A stretch of DNA of 64,000 bases, from NCBI GenBank assembly GCA_964557855.1, contig CAZLBP010000001.1:62001-126000 (forward strand), in the 5' to 3' direction. Both the position numbers and the translations under genes were made by a program. The DNA comes from JAJRZL01 sp964557855. Its GTDB lineage: Bacteria; Zixibacteria; MSB-5A5; GN15; FEB-12. Below, piece after piece: positions 45,248 to 54,038 of the stretch. Numbering within the stretch: the first letter of the stretch is position 1; each line of letters starts with the position of its first letter. The notes under the pieces are model-generated. The model was not told where the DNA came from and made no database searches. It saw nothing but the letters and a program-made list of their open reading frames with translations.

Positions 45248-47191
45248 ATGGCGATGAATGCAACACAGAAGCTCATTAAGAGTCACCTGGTGCAGGGGGA
45301 GATGAAGCCGGGTGAGGAAATCGGTCTCAAGATAGACCAGACGTTGACCCAGGATGCAACCGGCACGCTGGTGATGCTGGAACTGGAAGCAATGGGCATC
45401 GACCGCGTCAAGACGGAACTGTCTGCGCAATACGTCGATCATAACCTGCTTCAGACGGATTTTCGCAACGCCGACGACCATCTGTTTCTGCAGAGCGCCT
45501 GCAAGAAATTCGGGGTCTGGTACAGCCGCGCCGGTAACGGAGTAAGTCATCCCGTTCATATGGAGCGGTTCGGAATACCGGGCAAGACATTGCTGGGTTC
45601 CGACAGTCACACTTCGGCCGGCGGCGCTCTGGGCATGCTGGCAATTGGAGCCGGAGGACTGGAAGTCGCCATGGCCATGGCCGGCGAGCCGTTCTTCATG
45701 GCTATGCCCAAAGTCATGGGTGTGGAAGTGACCGGCGAACTGCCGGAGTGGGTCAGCGCCAAGGACGTGATATTGGAAATGCTCCGTCGTCACGGTGTTC
45801 GTGGCGGGGTCGGCAAAGTTATTGAATACTACGGACCGGGACTTGAGTCACTGTCGGCGATGGATCGTCACGTCATCGCCAACATGGGAACCGAGCTGGG
45901 TGCCACGACTACTGTGTTCCCGTCTGATGCCGAGGTACAGCGCTTTATGGAGTCGCAGAAACGCGAAAATGACTGGTCGGAATTGACTGCGGACGAGGGA
46001 GCGCAGTACGATGAGCAGGAAGAAATTGATCTCTCCTCGCTGGAGCCCCTGATAGCTTTGCCTTCCAGTCCGGGAAACGTCGTACCCGTGAGTGAAGTGG
46101 CTGAAGAAGAGATCTACCAGACGTACATCGGCTCATCGGCCAACCCCGGCATGCGCGATTTTGCGGTGCCGGCTCTTATGATAGACGGTCGGCAGACGCA
46201 CGGCCGGGTTTCATTCGACATCAATCCGACGTCACGGCAGATTCTCGAGAATCTGGTTGCCGGAGGTTATATCGACAAGCTGGTTAGAGCCGGGGCACGC
46301 ATTCATCAGGCCGGCTGCAACGGCTGTATCGGGATGGGGCAGGCGCCGGCCACGGACAAGATCAGCTTGAGAACCGTGCCGCGGAATTTCCCCGGACGAT
46401 CCGGCACTTCTGAAGACAAAGTGTACCTGTGCAGCCCGGAAACGGCGACCGCCTCGGCATTAACGGGCAAGATCACTGATCCCCGCACGCTGGACATGGA
46501 CTATCCGAGATTTGAGGAGCCAACGCCATATATCATAAATACGGCCATGTTCGTTCCACCGGACGAGACGGGCGAAGAGATAGAGTTGGAGAAGGGCCCA
46601 AATATCCAGTCGTTGCCGGAGTTCGAAGGGTTGCCCAATGCTTTGCAGACCCCGGTATTGCTCAAACTCGGCGATGATATCTCAACCGACGAAATCATAC
46701 CGGCCGGACAACGTGTGCTGCCGTTCCGGAGCAATATCCCTGAGATGAGCAAGTTCGCGTTCAAGCAAGTCGATGATGCCTTCTATGAACGGGCTCGAGA
46801 GAAACTCGACCCGGGCTTCGTTGTCGTCGCGGGTTTCAATTACGGTCAGGGGTCCAGCCGGGAGCATGCTGCGATCGTTCCCCGGTACCTGGGGCTGCGT
46901 GTGGTGATTGCCAAGAGCTTTGCGCGGATTCATCGGCAGAACCTTATCAACTTCGGTATCCTGCCGCTGCAATTCAAGGATCCGGATGATTGGGAGCAGA
47001 TAGAACAGGATGATACGCTGGAATTCAAAGAGTTGCGCCAAACTATCGAACGAGAAAACGAAATCCGGATCCGAAAAGCAACCAACGAAACGGACATCGT
47101 CTGCAGACATGATCTGACGAAGCGAGAGGTACAGATGGTACTTCAGGGGGGACTGATCAACGTCAAGCGCGAAGAATTGGCGGTAGGTTAG
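45248..47191 (+). CDS. Aconitate hydratase (LeuC/LeuD-type fused form)
   Basis: The 647-residue product is started at the ATG at 45248, nine bases after AGAAGG; earlier in-frame starts at 45227 and 45239 are too close to it. KLIKSHLVQGEMKPGEEIGLKIDQTLTQDATGTLVMLELEAMG and LGSDSHTSAGGALGMLAIGAGGLEVA are typical of this aconitase branch. A pair of cluster cysteines is in AGCNGCIGMGQAP. The segment where many relatives have GSCTN reads GSSANPGMRDF. The swivel domain follows (DDISTDEIIPAGQRVLPFRSN...NYGQGSSREHAAIVPRYLG). It isomerises citrate and isocitrate in the TCA cycle. Function is well supported. Confidence 0.9.
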   Translation: MAMNATQKLIKSHLVQGEMKPGEEIGLKIDQTLTQDATGTLVMLELEAMGIDRVKTELSAQYVDHNLLQTDFRNADDHLFLQSACKKFGVWYSRAGNGVSHPVHMERFGIPGKTLLGSDSHTSAGGALGMLAIGAGGLEVAMAMAGEPFFMAMPKVMGVEVTGELPEWVSAKDVILEMLRRHGVRGGVGKVIEYYGPGLESLSAMDRHVIANMGTELGATTTVFPSDAEVQRFMESQKRENDWSELTADEGAQYDEQEEIDLSSLEPLIALPSSPGNVVPVSEVAEEEIYQTYIGSSANPGMRDFAVPALMIDGRQTHGRVSFDINPTSRQILENLVAGGYIDKLVRAGARIHQAGCNGCIGMGQAPATDKISLRTVPRNFPGRSGTSEDKVYLCSPETATASALTGKITDPRTLDMDYPRFEEPTPYIINTAMFVPPDETGEEIELEKGPNIQSLPEFEGLPNALQTPVLLKLGDDISTDEIIPAGQRVLPFRSNIPEMSKFAFKQVDDAFYERAREKLDPGFVVVAGFNYGQGSSREHAAIVPRYLGLRVVIAKSFARIHRQNLINFGILPLQFKDPDDWEQIEQDDTLEFKELRQTIERENEIRIRKATNETDIVCRHDLTKREVQMVLQGGLINVKREELAVG

Positions 47192-47238
47192 GGACTGATA
47201 ACGTCGGCACCGCACGCACTCGACTGACTTTGAAGGAG

Positions 47239-48579
47239 TCAGGGACGCACGGTTTCCTGTTTGCTGTCTCTTTCTCCGGTTGCTTCCGCCATCTGCTTGT
47301 GTCGTTCAGGGCTGCGGGTGATTATTCGGGCGGATCGGCTGAAGGTAAGATAGCTCCACGCCCATCGCAAGAAGACCAGAGGTCTGTTTTCAAAGTCGAG
47401 CAGTTGATAGAGGTGCACAAGAGACCAATACAACCATGCTCCCAATCCCGAGAGTTTTCTCTTGCCTACCTGGCCCACGGCCGACGCTCGTCCGATTGCC
47501 GACAGATTTCCGTAGTTTCGGTATATGAATGACTTGGGCTGGATGCCTTTAATGCCGGCGATTATCGCATTGGCGACATAGGTACCCTGTTGCATGGCTA
47601 CTTGAGCGAGTTGTGGCAACGGAGCGTCGGCAGCGTACTTGTAATGGCACAGGTCACCAACGACAAAAACATCTTTGTAGCTTCCGGCAGAGAAGTCTCG
47701 GTTCGTAACAACCCGACCCAGCTCATCTACCTGGGCGCCCGTCCGCTGACCGATCTTCCTTCCCAAGGCTGAGGCCCGGATTCCGCCTGCCCACAGGACC
47801 GTTTGACTGGCAATGAACTCTTCCGTATCGCCGGTTTTCATCTGCACGCCCTCCGGAGTAACGTCTGTGACCAACCGTCCCGTTTCAATGCTGACGCCCA
47901 GCTTTTCCAGTCTCCGGCGAGCTTTCTTCGAGAGGCTCTCCGGATAGGTGTTGAGCACAGCGTCTTGTGCTTCAACCAACAGGATTCTGGCCTGTCGGGG
48001 ATCAATATGCCTGAAATCATGTTTGAGTGTCGCGCGTGCGACTTCGGCTAAGGTACTGACTAGTTCCACACCGGTGGGTCCGGCGCCGATCACGACAAAT
48101 GTCAACCAGGAACACCGGGATTCATCTTCACATTCTCTTTCAGCCTTTTCGAATGCAGTGAATATGCGACGTCGGATTTCCATAGCATCGTTGATTGTCT
48201 TCAGCCCTGGTGCATGATTGGACCATTCATCGTGCCCCGAGTAATCGTGAGTGGCCCCGGCACCGACTATCAAGAAGTCATAGCCGACTTCACCTTCGTC
48301 CAGCAGCACCAGCTTTTTTCCCGGGTCAACATCCCTAACATTGGCCATGAGCGTTTTGACATTCTTCTGTCGACGAAACACGCCCCGCAGTGGTTCCGCG
48401 ATATCTTCGGGGGCCAGGCCTCCCGTGGCCACCTGATACAGCAACGGCTGGAACAGATAGTGGTTCTGTTTGTCAATGAGGGTGACTTTAACGGGGGCTC
48501 GTCTCAGCACTTTGACGGCATTGTTACCTGCAAACCCACCGCCCACTACTACGACCTCTTGTCGTTTTCCTATTTCCAT
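47239..48579 (-). CDS. Type II NADH dehydrogenase-like FAD oxidoreductase
   Basis: The 446-residue protein has an FAD motif VVVGGGFAGNNAVKVLRRA, a second nucleotide motif TFVVIGAGPTGVELVSTLAEVARATLKHDFRHIDP and the YQVATGGLAPEDIAEPLR and VFVVGDLCHY segments of NDH-2. A C-terminal hydrophobic/amphipathic stretch (LYWSLVHLYQLLDFENRPLVFLRWAWSYLTF) fits monotopic binding to the inner membrane. NDH-2 passes electrons from NADH to quinone without pumping protons. It lies just upstream of no gene in its direction and 15 bases from the arginase-family gene. Confidence 0.93.
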   Translation of the reverse strand: MEIGKRQEVVVVGGGFAGNNAVKVLRRAPVKVTLIDKQNHYLFQPLLYQVATGGLAPEDIAEPLRGVFRRQKNVKTLMANVRDVDPGKKLVLLDEGEVGYDFLIVGAGATHDYSGHDEWSNHAPGLKTINDAMEIRRRIFTAFEKAERECEDESRCSWLTFVVIGAGPTGVELVSTLAEVARATLKHDFRHIDPRQARILLVEAQDAVLNTYPESLSKKARRRLEKLGVSIETGRLVTDVTPEGVQMKTGDTEEFIASQTVLWAGGIRASALGRKIGQRTGAQVDELGRVVTNRDFSAGSYKDVFVVGDLCHYKYAADAPLPQLAQVAMQQGTYVANAIIAGIKGIQPKSFIYRNYGNLSAIGRASAVGQVGKRKLSGLGAWLYWSLVHLYQLLDFENRPLVFLRWAWSYLTFSRSARIITRSPERHKQMAEATGERDSKQETVRP

Positions 48580-48594
48580 AGTCAGTCGGCTCTG

Positions 48595-49575
48595 CTACGC
48601 GGCCAGGACGTGCAGCAGCACGAGCGCGGCCAGCCGCGACGTCCGGTTATCAATATCGTACCGGGGGTTGACTTCTGTGATCTCGAACACCCGCGATCGG
48701 GGATCTCTGGCCGCCACCTTGGCGATACTGCAGATTTCGTCGGCCGTCAATCCGATCGGGCAGGGGGCGCTGACGCCCGGTGCATCGGTGGCCTGAACGG
48801 CATCGAAATCAATCCCCCAGAAGATGGTATTCACTTTGTGCTTGCTTAGAATCGACTCCAGCAAGGGCTCGATGCCTTTTTCTCTCAGTGAATCAAGCGT
48901 GTACACCTGCACCCCTTTGTCCTCGAGATAGGCATGGTAGTCCGGTGAATTCAGAAAGTCTTTGGCAGCCATTTCATAGAAGAGCCCGGCATCGAGGTGT
49001 CCTTCGTCAAGCAGCTGCCGGTAAGGGGTGCCGCTGTTGCGCCGGCTGTTGTTTCTGACGTCGAAATGACTGTCGATGTTGAACGCCAGGAACTTACCCG
49101 CTGATTTGGCCAGGGCCACTCCGTCGGCATAGGATACGTCGTTGCCGCCTCCGATCGTTATGATCCGCTTACCGTCCCGCAACAATTGACCGACGACTTC
49201 AGCATGGCGGCCGTGGATATCCTCAAGCGACCCGTCGGTTCTGATATCGCCGATGTCAACGATGTGCTTCCTCTTGACGGCTTTCGTGGCCGGGAAACGA
49301 TAGAGAAGCTTTCGGATCGTGGACGGCGCTTCAGCCGCGCCTGAACGGCCCTGATTCCGGCGCACACCTTCGTCCTGGGGACAGCCCAGAATGACAATAT
49401 CAGCCTGTTGGTAATCATCTATCGACGGTGACACTATGTCGCCAAGCCGGATGTCTTCCGGATCATGGCGGGAATAGAAGAGCTCGTCCGGCACGCGATC
49501 GATTAGCTGTACCAGGTCGGAGAGCACAGAAAGCCTCTTCATTTCATGCCGCATCTTGGTTTTTTCTTGATCCAT
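48595..49575 (-). CDS. Arginase/formimidoylglutamase-family protein with altered metal site
   Basis: The 326-residue protein follows the ureohydrolase fold: ILGCPQDEGVRRNQGRSGAAEAPSTIRKLLY, IDSHFDVRNNSRRNSGTPYR and GIDFDAVQATDAPGVSAP. These match formimidoylglutamase (HutG) better than arginase. The Mn-binding GGGHD-type motif reads IITIGGGNDVSYADG, so one metal His is an Asn, and the DAHxD motif reads DSHFD. Because hutU and hutI are in the window, it may supply the last step of histidine catabolism, but the replaced ligand leaves activity open. Confidence 0.78.
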   Translation of the reverse strand: MDQEKTKMRHEMKRLSVLSDLVQLIDRVPDELFYSRHDPEDIRLGDIVSPSIDDYQQADIVILGCPQDEGVRRNQGRSGAAEAPSTIRKLLYRFPATKAVKRKHIVDIGDIRTDGSLEDIHGRHAEVVGQLLRDGKRIITIGGGNDVSYADGVALAKSAGKFLAFNIDSHFDVRNNSRRNSGTPYRQLLDEGHLDAGLFYEMAAKDFLNSPDYHAYLEDKGVQVYTLDSLREKGIEPLLESILSKHKVNTIFWGIDFDAVQATDAPGVSAPCPIGLTADEICSIAKVAARDPRSRVFEITEVNPRYDIDNRTSRLAALVLLHVLAA

Positions 49576-49616
49576 ATTCCTTTCCTTGGCTCAAAGTACT
49601 GGTCGGTGCCCTCAAA

Positions 49617-50774
49617 TCAGAATCGCAGAATGGCGGCTTGCGTCAGTCCTCCCGGTATCTCATTGACCGGTATCGGGAAGACGGAACCGCCGTGGGCGAT
49701 ACAGTTGGCGGCGGCGAAATCCAACAGGTCATAATCACCCGGTTGTGCGTCCGAGCGGGTTTCGATTTTGCCGCTCGGGTCTACTACTTGTCCCCATTGT
49801 TGCATATTACGGGCCACGAACAGCGTGTCGATACGACCCGCCACCGAGGCTTCAACTACCTTCTCGAGCTTAATCTCGGTGCTGTTCGGATTTTTGCCGC
49901 TGATTTCCTCAAAGCGTTCAATAGCCTGTGACTGCCGGCGGGCCAAGTACTTGTCCATGACGTTTAGGGACCGTTCATGAAGTTCGTGGTCAGCGAACGA
50001 CTCCGGGCTGCCGCCCACGAAATCTTCCACCAGGTTCGGGTGGCTGCAGGTCTCCGTGTAAATCGGGAACAGATAGTCGACACCGGCAAAGATCAACGGT
50101 TTCTCTTTAGAAACCGCCCGGCTGATCTTTTTATCCAGCAGCTGGAAATAGCGCAGGATGTCGTTCTTCTTGTCGCGGTCGCGAGAGCCGGTACCGTAGA
50201 ATACGGCCTGTCGTCCGGCTCCGGAGGCAGGCATTTCGGTATGAAACTGCAGTTCTTTCTGGTGGTCATCGAGCTTCGAGACATCCTCCTCCATACTTGT
50301 CGGCAGGCCGTTCCCGGTGATCTCTGACATATCGGCCTTATTGGTCAGATAGAGCCGCGTATTATTGAGGCTGGCCGACAGGAGATAGAAATCGCGGTTG
50401 GCCACCACGGCTGACAGCAAAGGTTTGAGATGGAAGCGGGTGCTGACAACCGTCATTTCCTGAGCGGGCTCAGTGATCCGGAAGACTTGCATGCTTTCCG
50501 GCGTCAAAAATGCGGCCAGACATCGCCGCTGGTGCTTCCAGAAACGACTTTCATCGAGGAGTTGCCAGGCGGGTTTGAGCATGGTCGATATAGCCTTGGA
50601 CCGCAAGCCGTTTTGCTGGAGATCGCGTTCAACCCGGCGGAGTTGCTGTCGAAAAACCGCCTTGTTCATATTGGCGTTCTGAGGTTCCACCTGAGTCGGC
50701 GCGTATATCGAGACACAATAAGGCTCAGTCACTTGAATGAGTTCAAGAAGCGTCTGCCGATCTATTTTCTCCAT
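49617..50774 (-). CDS. Bacterial archaeo-eukaryotic release factor (baeRF) family protein
   Basis: The 385-residue product follows the baeRF domain order: CVSIYAPTQVEPQNANMNKAVFRQQLRRVERDL at the start, LAAFLTPESMQVFRITEPAQEMTVVSTRFHLKPLLSAV, and RIDTLFVARNMQQWGQVVD with AHGGSVFPIPVNEIPGG at the end. These proteins resemble eRF1/Pelota release factors and are thought to act on ribosomes or in stress, though no bacterial role is proven. It forms a cluster with two PRC-barrel proteins downstream-to-upstream on the same strand, spacing 14 bases to the next. Confidence 0.85.
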   Translation of the reverse strand: MEKIDRQTLLELIQVTEPYCVSIYAPTQVEPQNANMNKAVFRQQLRRVERDLQQNGLRSKAISTMLKPAWQLLDESRFWKHQRRCLAAFLTPESMQVFRITEPAQEMTVVSTRFHLKPLLSAVVANRDFYLLSASLNNTRLYLTNKADMSEITGNGLPTSMEEDVSKLDDHQKELQFHTEMPASGAGRQAVFYGTGSRDRDKKNDILRYFQLLDKKISRAVSKEKPLIFAGVDYLFPIYTETCSHPNLVEDFVGGSPESFADHELHERSLNVMDKYLARRQSQAIERFEEISGKNPNSTEIKLEKVVEASVAGRIDTLFVARNMQQWGQVVDPSGKIETRSDAQPGDYDLLDFAAANCIAHGGSVFPIPVNEIPGGLTQAAILRF

Positions 50775-50788
50775 GATTTCACTCCGTG

Positions 50789-51487
50789 TTAAGGTTGATC
50801 ATTTCTGGCCTGTGACCATTTATATTCGCTGATTTCGACGCCCTCGTCCAGAGTGATAGACCGAAAAGCATCAACATCCAGACGGATCTCTTCAGAGGCA
50901 GTATCTGAATCGGTTCGAATCACCACGGCTGTTGCCCTGCGAGTGTCCAAATCGAACTGCACGTCGTGTATCCGGCCTTTCGGCTCTTTGCCGACCAGGA
51001 TAGGCAGATCGAGTAAGTCCCCGGCACTCAGTATGTTAACGGTCGGCGCATGCGACTCAGTCTTATCTTGCTTCAAATCGGGCTCTTGTCCCGTGACCAC
51101 ACCATTGGTGAATCGTGTCCCCGGAACCAGGGGCTGATTAGGATTGCCTCGCGAAACGCCGCTGACCCACAACGGTTCCGAGTCCGATCCCTGCCGTCTT
51201 ATCTGAGCGCGATTCCTGACCGACGGTTCGTTCACGCTTAAGGCCAGTTTGCCTACCAGCTCCTCCTTAGTCATATCCAAACGAAAACAGTCCGGACTAT
51301 CGGGAGGGGTATTCACACTCTGGCCAGGCACCAGAGCCCGCTTTCCCGGCAGCCAGGAATCGGCAAATATCACCCAATACAGTACGGACCAATCAGTGAT
51401 ATCCACGAATATGTCTTCAAGCCGACCTTCACTGCCATCTTGAGTCCTGAACTTCCGTCCCTTTATCTGTTCTAAGGATAGTATCAT
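50789..51487 (-). CDS. PRC-barrel domain protein
   Basis: The 232-residue protein, started at the ATG at 51487 (MILSLEQIKGRKFRT; a TTG at 51520 gives a longer frame), has two PRC-barrel-like parts: residues about 1-80 (FRTQDGSEGRLEDIFVDITDWSVLYWVIF) and about 145-225 (LSAGDLLDLPILVGKEPKGRIHDVQFDLDTRRATAVVIR). PRC-barrels bind RNA, ribosomal proteins or photosynthetic reaction centres. It lies between the baeRF gene and another PRC-barrel gene. Confidence 0.83.
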   Translation of the reverse strand: MILSLEQIKGRKFRTQDGSEGRLEDIFVDITDWSVLYWVIFADSWLPGKRALVPGQSVNTPPDSPDCFRLDMTKEELVGKLALSVNEPSVRNRAQIRRQGSDSEPLWVSGVSRGNPNQPLVPGTRFTNGVVTGQEPDLKQDKTESHAPTVNILSAGDLLDLPILVGKEPKGRIHDVQFDLDTRRATAVVIRTDSDTASEEIRLDVDAFRSITLDEGVEISEYKWSQARNDQP

Positions 51488-51618
51488 CTCATTCATTCCC
51501 GTTTGCAAATCCACACTCAAAATCCGCCGACCTCTTGCCGACGGTTATTGACCATCGGTGCAACCGGTGCTCTATCAAGAGCAACGGTGGTTTTCGAGTG
51601 TAGGGCTAAAAGTGCCTG

Positions 51619-52398
51619 CTATTTCACCCGATCGAGTGGCCGACCGTAATGATCATACAACGCTTCCTCGACTCCACGGTCAACCGGTTGTTCCGGATCA
51701 TAAGGCGGACTGGACCGGATATCCTCACGCGCCAGGTCAAATGTAACCTGTGATTTGCCCCAATTAACGGACTTCACCCACGGCGCAGCCAGCAACACCT
51801 TTTCCCCGCTCGCGTGATCTTTGACCTTCGCCACCAAGTGACGGGTGACCCATGCTTCCTCGTCCGCTAACAAGTCATCAACAGAGCCCACATCGCCGTC
51901 TTTTGCATGCACCGCATAATCCAGAATCTCCCGGCAGCTTCGAAGCTCCGCTGCACCTTCCGACAGATCGTCATGCGGTTCTTTTTCGGGTTGCTCGCTC
52001 GGAGGCTCGGCGCCGGCTGCCGCAAACTGTAAGGGGGATGACCGCGGCGGAATCATGGTCCCGATAAAAGGCTGCTCCCAATACGGTATCCAGTTGAAAT
52101 GCTTGTACAATCTTTTCTCATATTCGTGAGAAACCGGTTCCTTTTCGTCGAGAGGCGGATACCCCTTGATTTCGTCCATGGTGAGCGTTACCGGCAAGAC
52201 TCTGTTGTTCCGGTCCGGTTTGTCCAAAACGTGCGGTGGGATGATGATTTTGCGGCCGGGCAGCCACTTGAGCGTGTCCACTACCAGGAATCGGATGGTC
52301 CAATTGTCGTCTCTTAAAAGGAAATCGTATACGTCTCCGCTTTCCCCGTCTTTGGTGACAATCGTGTATTCGATTTGTTCCTTGAGGCTTCTCAGCAT
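51619..52398 (-). CDS. PRC-barrel domain protein
   Basis: The 259-residue protein, started at the ATG at 52398 (MLRSLKEQIEYTIVTKDG) because GGAG and AAGGG lie upstream, carries two PRC-barrel segments: YDFLLRDDNWTIRFLVVDTLKWLPGRKIIIPPHVL and VHAKDGDVGSVDDLLADEEAWVTRHLVAKVKDHASGEKVLLAAPWV. It resembles its neighbour at 50789 in layout but not closely in sequence. Together with the baeRF-like gene these three form a unit, possibly for stress or ribosome handling (inference). Confidence 0.84.
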   Translation of the reverse strand: MLRSLKEQIEYTIVTKDGESGDVYDFLLRDDNWTIRFLVVDTLKWLPGRKIIIPPHVLDKPDRNNRVLPVTLTMDEIKGYPPLDEKEPVSHEYEKRLYKHFNWIPYWEQPFIGTMIPPRSSPLQFAAAGAEPPSEQPEKEPHDDLSEGAAELRSCREILDYAVHAKDGDVGSVDDLLADEEAWVTRHLVAKVKDHASGEKVLLAAPWVKSVNWGKSQVTFDLAREDIRSSPPYDPEQPVDRGVEEALYDHYGRPLDRVK

Positions 52399-52617
52399 TT
52401 TCTCCATCCCTTCTCTGTTAACCGCTCGTGTACATCACGTATACGGGCAAGTCCTCCAGTTCGAACTTCTATTTATTGTAACTGCCGTAAAACTCTAATG
52501 TTCGATATTTCCTGAGGAGTGGCTTAACGGCTTGGCAGATAATAACTTAATATCTGGTGCGTACGATTGGCTCGACGTTGCGTGAACCGGTTGCTCGCCA
52601 AACCGTTACAAGGTCTA

Positions 52618-53217
52618 ATGAAGCACAACTATGAAGAGTCCGCGACAGCCATAAACCTCACTACGGAACGACTTATCATCCGACAGTTGACCGTCAATGA
52701 CGCTGAATCTGCCGCCGATTTCGTGACCCGCAATCGGGACTTCCATGCGGCCTACGAGCCGATTCGACCCGATCAGTATTTCACAACGGAATACTGGATT
52801 GCCCGGGTTTCCGTTTACTATGCCGAGAGACGAGCGAGTCATTTTATTGAACTGCATGTACTTAATAGAGACGCGCCGACACGTGTTATTGGCCGGATCA
52901 CTTTTTCATCTCTGCACCGGGGACCGCTGCAGGCGTGCTATCTGGGGTATGCTATGGATGAGAACGAGCGGGGGCAGGGGTATATGACCGAGGCGTTACG
53001 CCGAGCGATTGACTATATGTTTGTGGTCGAGAACTTTCACCGCATTATGGCCAACTACATGCCGGCCAACAAAGCCAGCGAGGCGGTCTTGCAGAAACTC
53101 GGGTTTGAGAAGGAAGGATACGCCAGGGACTATTTGATGATAGCCGGTACATGGCAGGATCATGTGCTGACGAGTTTGATTAATTCGGATTGGCGGGAGA
53201 CAGAGCGAAAACTGTAG
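52618..53217 (+). CDS. GNAT family N-acetyltransferase, RimJ/RimL-like
   Basis: The 199-residue protein is started at the ATG at 52618 (MKHNYEESATAINLTTERLIIRQLTVNDAE). Its GNAT core includes LGYAMDENERGQGYMTEALRRAIDYMF (acetyl-CoA loop GQGYMTEA) and HRIMANYMPANKASEAVLQKLGFEKEGYARDYLMIAGTWQDHVLTSLI, the typical RimJ/RimL ending. It may acetylate a ribosomal protein or a small molecule. It is upstream of REP-like repeats. Confidence 0.9.
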   Translation: MKHNYEESATAINLTTERLIIRQLTVNDAESAADFVTRNRDFHAAYEPIRPDQYFTTEYWIARVSVYYAERRASHFIELHVLNRDAPTRVIGRITFSSLHRGPLQACYLGYAMDENERGQGYMTEALRRAIDYMFVVENFHRIMANYMPANKASEAVLQKLGFEKEGYARDYLMIAGTWQDHVLTSLINSDWRETERKL

Positions 53218-53224
53218 GTACTAA

Positions 53225-53266
53225 GCGTCAGGTCACACCCCGCTGGCGCGGGTCAAGACCTGACGC
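53225..53266 (+). repeat. REP-like palindrome, copy G, identical to copy A
   Basis: The 42-base unit is identical to 21298-21339, including the inner hairpin, although the two are 32 kb apart. It begins 7 bases after the acetyltransferase stop and is followed by AACTG. Confidence 0.85.
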
Positions 53267-53337
53267 AACTGTTTAATCCGGATCGGCGGGAGCGGGACTG
53301 AAGTCTGGATTTCCGCCAACCTCATTTTTGCACTTGC

Positions 53338-53381
53338 GGCAGGTCCTGCGGATCCACGTCAGTGGAGTCGTGTGACCTGCC
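53338..53381 (-). repeat. REP-like palindrome, copy H, inverted
   Basis: On the minus strand: GGCAGGTCACA, an inner imperfect stem (GACTCCAC/GTGGATC), AGGACCTGCC. The outer arms are shorter and altered (GGCAGGTC). Confidence 0.7.
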
Positions 53382-53404
53382 GTTATTCTATTTCAACGAT
53401 TTGT

Positions 53405-53448
53405 GTGTCGGGTCACAATCCCGTTGGCACGGGATCAGGACCCGACAC
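53405..53448 (+). repeat. REP-like palindrome, copy I (GGGTC variant)
   Basis: Arms GTGTCGGGTC and GACCCGACAC with inner stem ATCCCG/CGGGAT and loop TTGGCA, followed by AACAG. It closes the response-regulator gene's 3' side at 53496. Confidence 0.8.
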
Positions 53449-53495
53449 AACAGCACAACGGGACTTTCAACAGTGCCGGCGAGTGTGTGACCAGC

Positions 53496-54011
53496 TTACT
53501 TCTTATCCAGCATCTCCCGGATCTTCTTCAGCGTCTCCGGGTCGGCTTCGTCAACCAGGTTTTTTACTGCGCTCTGCAGCTCCACTTTCTCTGCCGCGGA
53601 AGATTCCTCTTCGGAAGTATCCAAGCCCAGGAGCTTCTTGACGGCCGCGATGTAGTTCTCCGGTTTGACCGGTTTCTCCAGATAAATGCCGGGGCCGGAC
53701 ATGGTCAGCTCTTTGAGATCGGCCTTACCCAGATCGTCCCGGGCGTGACCGGTGACGATAATGATGGGTATGTGCGACCACTCCTTGTTCTTCAGCAGGT
53801 CGCGGTAGAATTTCACCCCGGATCGTTTGGGCATCACCAGATCGAGCGAGATCAAATCGGGCTGCTGCTTTTTGACGGCATCCAGAGCTTCGAAGCCATC
53901 GCCGGCCACAACCACGTCGAAACCGGCTACTTCCAAGGCGGTGGCCAAAAATTTCCGGACGTCCGGCTCATCATCCACAACCAAGACTGTTTTGTTAAGC
54001 GCTTCGGGCAT
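53496..54011 (-). CDS. Response regulator receiver protein with C-terminal coiled tail
   Basis: The 171-residue protein has a CheY-like receiver: acidic pocket VVDDEPDVRKFLATAL, phospho-acceptor D in DLISLDLVMPKRSGVKFY, IIIVTGHARDD (Thr) and YLEKPVKPENYIAAVKKLL (Lys). After it come about 45 residues rich in Glu/Lys (SEEESSAAEKVELQSAVKNLVDEADPETLKKIREML), with no DNA-binding domain. It is the last gene of the run that starts with the redox operon at 61530, right after a histidine kinase gene (27 bases). Confidence 0.88.
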   Translation of the reverse strand: MPEALNKTVLVVDDEPDVRKFLATALEVAGFDVVVAGDGFEALDAVKKQQPDLISLDLVMPKRSGVKFYRDLLKNKEWSHIPIIIVTGHARDDLGKADLKELTMSGPGIYLEKPVKPENYIAAVKKLLGLDTSEEESSAAEKVELQSAVKNLVDEADPETLKKIREMLDKK

Positions 54012-54038
54012 ATGAGACTCCGCTATTCACATTCGATA

